Assembly (NCBI GenBank): GCA_030066975.1
Contig: JASJAO010000005.1
Location: 218,755 to 282,754, forward strand
Reading direction: 5' to 3'
DNA length: 64,000 bases
Source: Henriciella sp.
GTDB lineage: Bacteria > Pseudomonadota > Alphaproteobacteria > Caulobacterales > Hyphomonadaceae
Positions 61,801-64,000 of this stretch are shown here, piece after piece. A program made the position numbers and the translations under genes. The notes under the pieces were generated by a model that worked only from the letters and a program-made list of their open reading frames with translations, was not told the DNA's origin and did not search any database. Position 1 is the stretch's first letter, and the number at the start of each line of letters is the position of its first letter.

Positions 61801-64000
61801 GTCGGCGGCAATGATAGCGATACGTATCTGTTTAACCTGGGCGACGGAAACGATTCAATCTTTGATCACAAGCTGATGATCTCGTTGGGCGCCGACGACA
61901 AAGTCCAATTTGGTGTGGGTTTGCTAGTATCTGACCTGACCCTTGGGCGCTCAGGTGATGATTTGATCTTCTCTTTTGCTGGAGGTGACACTTTAACGGT
62001 CGAGAATCAATTCGCACACGAGTGGCTATATGTGGTCGAAGAGTTTGAATTTGCCGACGGAACCATCTGGACGCATCAGCACGTCATGGATCAACTGCTT
62101 GTGGACGCCGTTACATCCGGAGATGACCACATTTTCGGCTTTGATCGAGACGACATTTTAACCGGTGGCGCAGGCAATGACCGCATTGAAGGAAAAAGTG
62201 GCGACGACATCTACCTGTTCAATTTAGGAGACGATCAGGATACGATTTACGATCACCATCTTGCGACGCTGCTGTCCAGCGACGACACCGTTCAGTTCGG
62301 CGCTGGTCTTCTCCCATCGGAGGTATCGATCGGTCGGGATGGTGATGATCTGATCTTTACCTTCACATCGGGTGATTCACTGACCGTAGAAAATCAGTTC
62401 TCTCATACCTGGCTCTACAAGGTTGAGACATTCGAATTCGCCGATGGTACCGTTTGGACCCATGAGGAAGTTCAAAACCAACTCCTAACTGCTGGCGCAA
62501 CGCCCGGAGACGACCACATTTTTGGGTTTGATGCCGACGACATTCTAACCGGAGGCGCAGGCAATGACCGTATTGAGGGGAAAAGTGGCGACGACATCTA
62601 CCTGTTTAATCTAGGGGATGATCACGATACGATTTACGATCACCATCTTGCGACGCTGCTGTCCAGCGACGACACTGTCCAGTTCGGTGCGGGTCTCGAC
62701 ATACAGGATGTCGTGGTCCGGAAGAATGGAAATGATTTGACATTTTCCTTCCCGAGCGGCGACTCACTGACCGTTGAGAAGCTGCTTGCGCATCATTGGC
62801 TGTATGTCGTCGAGAATTATCAATTCTCAGACGGGACCGTTTGGACGGTTGATGACGCAAAGGCTGCAAGCCTCATCGCCACGGATGGTGATGATACGAT
62901 CGAAGGGTATTCACAGGTTGACGACACGCTCACCGGAGGGCTCGGAAGTGACACACTTAAAGGTCTCAGCGGATCGGATACCTACATATACAATGTCGGC
63001 GATGGCGAGCTAACGATTGAAGACGACGTCAACGTCTCAACCGACACCGATATCTTGCAGATAAATGGCGGCCTGACGGTAAGTGACCTCACTATCGAGA
63101 AAATTATCGATAAGTTGCTTATCACACTCCCTGACGGCAGCCAGATTGAAGTTATCGACCACTTCAAAGATGATGCCCATTGGGGTATTGAAACAATTCA
63201 GTTCGACGATGGCTCTAGTCTCGACAAAGCTGGCATACTTAATGAGGTTGTCTTCCTTATGACCCCAACACATTTGGGGACGAGCCTCGACGACACGATC
63301 ACAGGAACCAGCGATCGGGATGTTTTGGTTGGCCTTGAAGGAGACGACCGCCTTGAAGGGGATGTCGGATCAGACTTCTACGTGTGGTCCCTAGGTGACG
63401 GAAATGACACGATCTGGGATCAGCGCTCAGGGAGTGACGATGGCTCAGTTGACCAGCTGAAGCTTCAGGGCATTGTTCCAACTGACATTGTCTTTGAGCA
63501 GGCGCTTGATGATTTATACGTCACGATTGTGCCCAGCGGAGAGCAGATCGTGATAGAGGATCACTTTAGGACCGATTATCGCTGGCCGGGATATCGATGG
63601 GGCATTGAAGAGTTCGCTTTCGATGATGGAACGGTTCTCGATGGCCAAGCATTACCGCTTTTAATCACACCAACTCATGCCGGTACGCCTGGAAATGATG
63701 TTCTAACGGGCACATCGGGCGAAGATATCCTGAAGGGAAATGGCGGCGACGATTTGCTCTACGGCGGTGACGGTTCGGATGATTACATCTTCACGCGCGG
63801 TGACGGCATTGATGAGATTGAGGACAATGGCAACCGCGATACCGACCAGCTGTTTATCCACGGTTATGCCGTTAGCGAGGTACTTGTGAATGCCTCTGGC
63901 GACGATCTCATCCTCACATTTGCCGGGACGAGCGATCAAATCACCATCTGGAACACGTTGGAGTATTCCAATGGCGACCAGATCGAAGAGATTATCTTCG
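55804..64000 (+). CDS. Giant lipase-RTX protein (class 3 lipase domain plus RTX/HCBP repeats), 3' end outside window
   Basis: The frame is open from ATG 55804 (AAGGGAG upstream) to the last base, at least 2,732 codons. Residues 1-~230 carry a class 3 lipase-like domain: VVAFRGTDSDYGS and the nucleophile elbow VTGHSLGGGLAGL (Ser186). Classic RTX nonapeptides occupy ~630-740 (GSGDN, GGDGGNNIHAGAGANKI, GSGNDVI). An EF-hand-like segment follows at ~878-930 (LDLDGDGIEL, YDLDGDGF, DLNQDGQI). From ~1560 come repeating units of GGAGND-type RTX plus an HCBP-related module (GDDLIFTF, SGDSLTVENQF, FEFADGT). There is no N-terminal signal, so secretion by a type I system through a C-terminal signal beyond the window is expected. 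Confidence 0.88.
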   Translation, partial: MPQKWEYAALSEAVYRRHEDDQAIDIFNDLEQVSEVPGLTPAALNTIGLKDDPSAPGYVYDPSNGFAAYVVEMDGKTVVAFRGTDSDYGSVGWENTFDIIDTFTSIGAASLGDTNIQNARLKVDGDYVVDGGDVVSNVQLGTGVYDKDLTEDGQVGTQWQSAKVLIDLLIEDLNIPATDIVVTGHSLGGGLAGLTAIKYNLENYLFGPAPFENQLEKEADQMAAEYILNLHADKFTDDFKAKDIGTQADALAHSWNEWLHEPLQMTNNVKFAHWGSIFSILSDFNTERDDILTQYENRKSELNITSVKGEFTTNDAGYTSSLGNTLDAFSEDFRPEATYNQNVDIGAETVDGKEAVSRHSPALNALIQKSQDDTLVSTPDVGSFDELLAGNTQLRHALLHGEGIAGANKNAKQGATDDMSATGQTATEDTASVELLYRTLWKSIGNDDGLYDYVEQVFSDLVVHGMAADGLNIDPTLKLEDGGAANLNRGITNLTLGVLRDAVQETSDIGQVIDKLGGTAEFVGALDAGYIHVPVHQITSTQEVHLDEVGGRNFGMRDVEVFAAEYIQQYPAFATWLEIDTDGLRDGSATLFDWGHLVVHAGADAAGLQVDLSSVPESAKGSLIIADLNASQDDAVITGSGEDWILLGEGAATVNAGSGDNVVIADSANSALTVNTGSGNDIILGGDGGNNIHAGAGANKIRTGSGNDVISSFGNNSEIYAGGGQDEIKAGGAFTLVYGGGGIDTVHVSSGAVLFADATAEDKTVFGRRELDGALGWGDASEKDSLFDASEGVIYSLNQEGELRIESASGKQNLFVAGYDDEEMTAGIRLRAVSWTAYQIMDPAYPGGEAYISGISDMMDEVYFALYGEERTATDPLILDLDGDGIELSGMSSISPFYDLDGDGFAERTGWTTGDDGFLAIDLNQDGQINDISELFGDRNTSGFDALGVHDSNADGIIDVNDAVFADLRIWQDIDSDGVTDAGELSTLTDRGIDSINLTPTNQTLVNMTGNEVAAEGSYTLSDGTTQSIFDVRLRTDELNTQYLGDTTVSAEAALLADAKGYGELPSLQIAATQDATVLAELQAAQTNLNTPVLSDLLTAVRPLTTAWSQYDDAPLSANMGVELDYSYTVEPDGSITVQDQVLSVTTSGTVEWYLQSDFIAGAPVAYATEAEAVQALHLAADAAGYSYASNHQPVEHYSYVIGEAGRVEITNMIWYDPPANSNDDPEWHLSGTGDSYDSFAAAQAGLAAAAAAEGGFVSTFSQEQLHVLERFSGEEVAFNELSEQDGAQRAIMIDYMEIAANLELQVAMTVSVQSGMSGFFSEVSYNSAEDVFVADTAADLTDTYQTILDAADDETDAAAYLAEWAPYLRLFLSQFDRGSDALKNSYSYQFANLVRGYETFATYPISIEAAADALGIPGVTLSAGTDQADIFYLSTTAGTFEGGAAPDNYVVGSNFANHIIDDRELVLQDVMGGDVIRFATHNSTDVSIDRVDNDLIITDNVTGNTITVVEQFLRARPSLTTGLVDDDRGVVEIIFADGVVWDEFDIAREAAETDASDQTIVGTRSTDLFDGGAGDDYYLGGNSADFYVFGAGDGNDVIYEYGPEQRADNDVFVLIDERDWVVFDDDIAFEDLTFDRSANLQDLIITHVPSGSSLTVKEQFTATNTGPFGVEWFNRVELFSFDSDSRLLTDEDVMELMLEGTVGDDTITGFYRQDTMTDTAGADYYSGGDDGDTYIFGRNGGSNTIEDGQTNVLTSTADKIVFSSDIDPSEVEISRVPNTNDLLITLSDGSTSILVKNQFAFVDTGPYGVQWFDRIETIEFESDPETIWTYEDVMARLLVEAKTAGDDLIEGYRREDTLDGGAGNDVLDGAELSDTYIYDVGYGHDTISETDWSLTNSTDRVQFGTGVSVDDITVTRSGDDLILTLAPSGETLTIVDQHLRFNSGAAPSQVEEFHFADGTIVTPDYWRAQTLIGTSADEEIIGYHYADTISGGGGTDRLVGGNDSDTYLFNLGDGNDSIFDHKLMISLGADDKVQFGVGLLVSDLTLGRSGDDLIFSFAGGDTLTVENQFAHEWLYVVEEFEFADGTIWTHQHVMDQLLVDAVTSGDDHIFGFDRDDILTGGAGNDRIEGKSGDDIYLFNLGDDQDTIYDHHLATLLSSDDTVQFGAGLLPSEVSIGRDGDDLIFTFTSGDSLTVENQFSHTWLYKVETFEFADGTVWTHEEVQNQLLTAGATPGDDHIFGFDADDILTGGAGNDRIEGKSGDDIYLFNLGDDHDTIYDHHLATLLSSDDTVQFGAGLDIQDVVVRKNGNDLTFSFPSGDSLTVEKLLAHHWLYVVENYQFSDGTVWTVDDAKAASLIATDGDDTIEGYSQVDDTLTGGLGSDTLKGLSGSDTYIYNVGDGELTIEDDVNVSTDTDILQINGGLTVSDLTIEKIIDKLLITLPDGSQIEVIDHFKDDAHWGIETIQFDDGSSLDKAGILNEVVFLMTPTHLGTSLDDTITGTSDRDVLVGLEGDDRLEGDVGSDFYVWSLGDGNDTIWDQRSGSDDGSVDQLKLQGIVPTDIVFEQALDDLYVTIVPSGEQIVIEDHFRTDYRWPGYRWGIEEFAFDDGTVLDGQALPLLITPTHAGTPGNDVLTGTSGEDILKGNGGDDLLYGGDGSDDYIFTRGDGIDEIEDNGNRDTDQLFIHGYAVSEVLVNASGDDLILTFAGTSDQITIWNTLEYSNGDQIEEIIF
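57709..58020 (+). repeat. First RTX nonapeptide block
   Basis: Short glycine/aspartate repeats such as ITGSGEDWILLGEGA, VNAGSGDN, VNTGSGNDIILGGDGG, IHAGAGAN, IRTGSGNDVI and IYAGGGQDEI follow the GGxGxDxUx calcium-roll pattern, with a period near nine residues. Confidence 0.8.
60490..64000 (+). repeat. Tandem RTX + HCBP-related modules (about nine)
   Basis: Units begin near 60490, 60904, 61339, 61723, 62119, 62506, 62887, 63304 and 63690, spaced about 380-435 bp (127-145 codons). Each has an RTX run, a YIF/YLFNLGDG strand, a DDLIxTF strand, a GxxLTVxxQF strand and an FxFxDGT ending. The series continues beyond the window. Confidence 0.8.
62119..62697 (+). repeat. Recent in-frame duplication of one RTX module
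   Basis: 62119-62310 and 62506-62697 are almost identical at the DNA level, exactly 387 bp (129 codons) apart. They share runs such as the segment coding DIYLFNLGDD and YDHHLATLLSSDDTVQFGAG. Other modules in the series are similar only as protein. This points to a recent duplication or gene conversion. Confidence 0.75.

Larger units (their letters stand above)
53412..64000. mobile_element. Putative dusA-associated genomic island, left end
   Basis: Support is the dusA 5' end with an inverted repeat, an integrase remnant reading away from dusA, an IS5-family remnant, AT-rich spacer sequence unlike the GC-rich flank, and large accessory genes (unknown lipoprotein and lipase-RTX protein). The right border is not in the window, so the extent is unknown and the accessory genes could also predate the insertion. 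Confidence 0.5.

Noticed and set aside
1..64000. tRNA, rRNA or CRISPR array
   Set aside because: No cloverleaf, ribosomal core sequence or regularly spaced identical repeats were noticed; the direct repeats seen are protein-coding RTX modules. A covariance-model scan would be needed to exclude small RNAs.

Overview
The window reads as chromosome of a high-GC alphaproteobacterium. The conserved order rph ... hrcA-grpE ... dnaK, alphaproteobacterial small families (DUF3126, DUF1289, the TIGR02281-type retropepsin), a class I PHA synthase and many acyl-CoA metabolism genes point to a marine, Hyphomonadaceae-like lineage (Hyphomonas/Henriciella/Maricaulis relatives). That placement is inference from gene content; no rRNA gene is present to confirm it. 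I saw no rRNA, tRNA or CRISPR array.

Layout. Bases 1-8,450: partial lipoprotein, phaC, rph, a PlsC-like acyltransferase and the heat-shock genes hrcA, grpE and dnaK, with a membrane-protein gene between grpE and dnaK. Bases 8,500-13,600: a fatty-acid/sterol-type hydroxylase beside a membrane-anchored AraC-type regulator, hisI, a class III CoA-transferase and a divergent HMG-CoA-lyase-like gene, and a PNPOx-fold protein. Bases 13,700-15,500: a small accessory patch of unknown genes bordered by intergenic repeats. Bases 15,500-29,700: mostly housekeeping and metabolism (enoyl-CoA hydratase, GMC oxidoreductase, PilZ protein, cysE, folD, YggT, SDR/methyltransferase pair, two divergent 2-oxoglutarate/Fe(II)-type oxygenases, a nucleoside hydrolase-ribokinase operon, dienelactone hydrolase). 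Bases 29,700-40,700: a nested-hairpin intergenic element, an M23-like membrane protein, NhaC-M19 dipeptidase operon, YcaQ, HemG-like flavodoxin, rarA, GST and a DegP-like protease. Bases 40,700-49,860: an acyl-CoA catabolic region (GPH transporter, three acyl-CoA dehydrogenases, enoyl-CoA hydratase, RidA, ABM monooxygenase), ending in an operon in which a secreted protein of unknown function sits between two dehydrogenase genes. Bases 49,900-53,440: a CobT homologue lacking both signature glutamates, DUF1289 + retropepsin, MlaC-like protein and dusA.

From dusA to the end (53,440-64,000) the character changes. The 5' end of dusA, a known integration site for islands and prophages, carries an inverted repeat. 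It is followed by a tyrosine integrase cut off by an IS5-family transposase remnant, an AT-rich stretch, an unrecognised lipoprotein gene, and then, 21 bp later, an enormous open gene (more than 2,730 codons, running off the window). That gene encodes a class 3 lipase fold followed by RTX repeats, an EF-hand-like segment and about nine RTX/HCBP-related units, two of them almost identical in DNA. I interpret this as the left end of a dusA-associated genomic island carrying a secreted lipase-RTX protein with a lipoprotein partner. It is the most novel-looking part of the window.

Start codons were chosen from Shine-Dalgarno spacing and family conservation where possible; several are inferred and are flagged as such.
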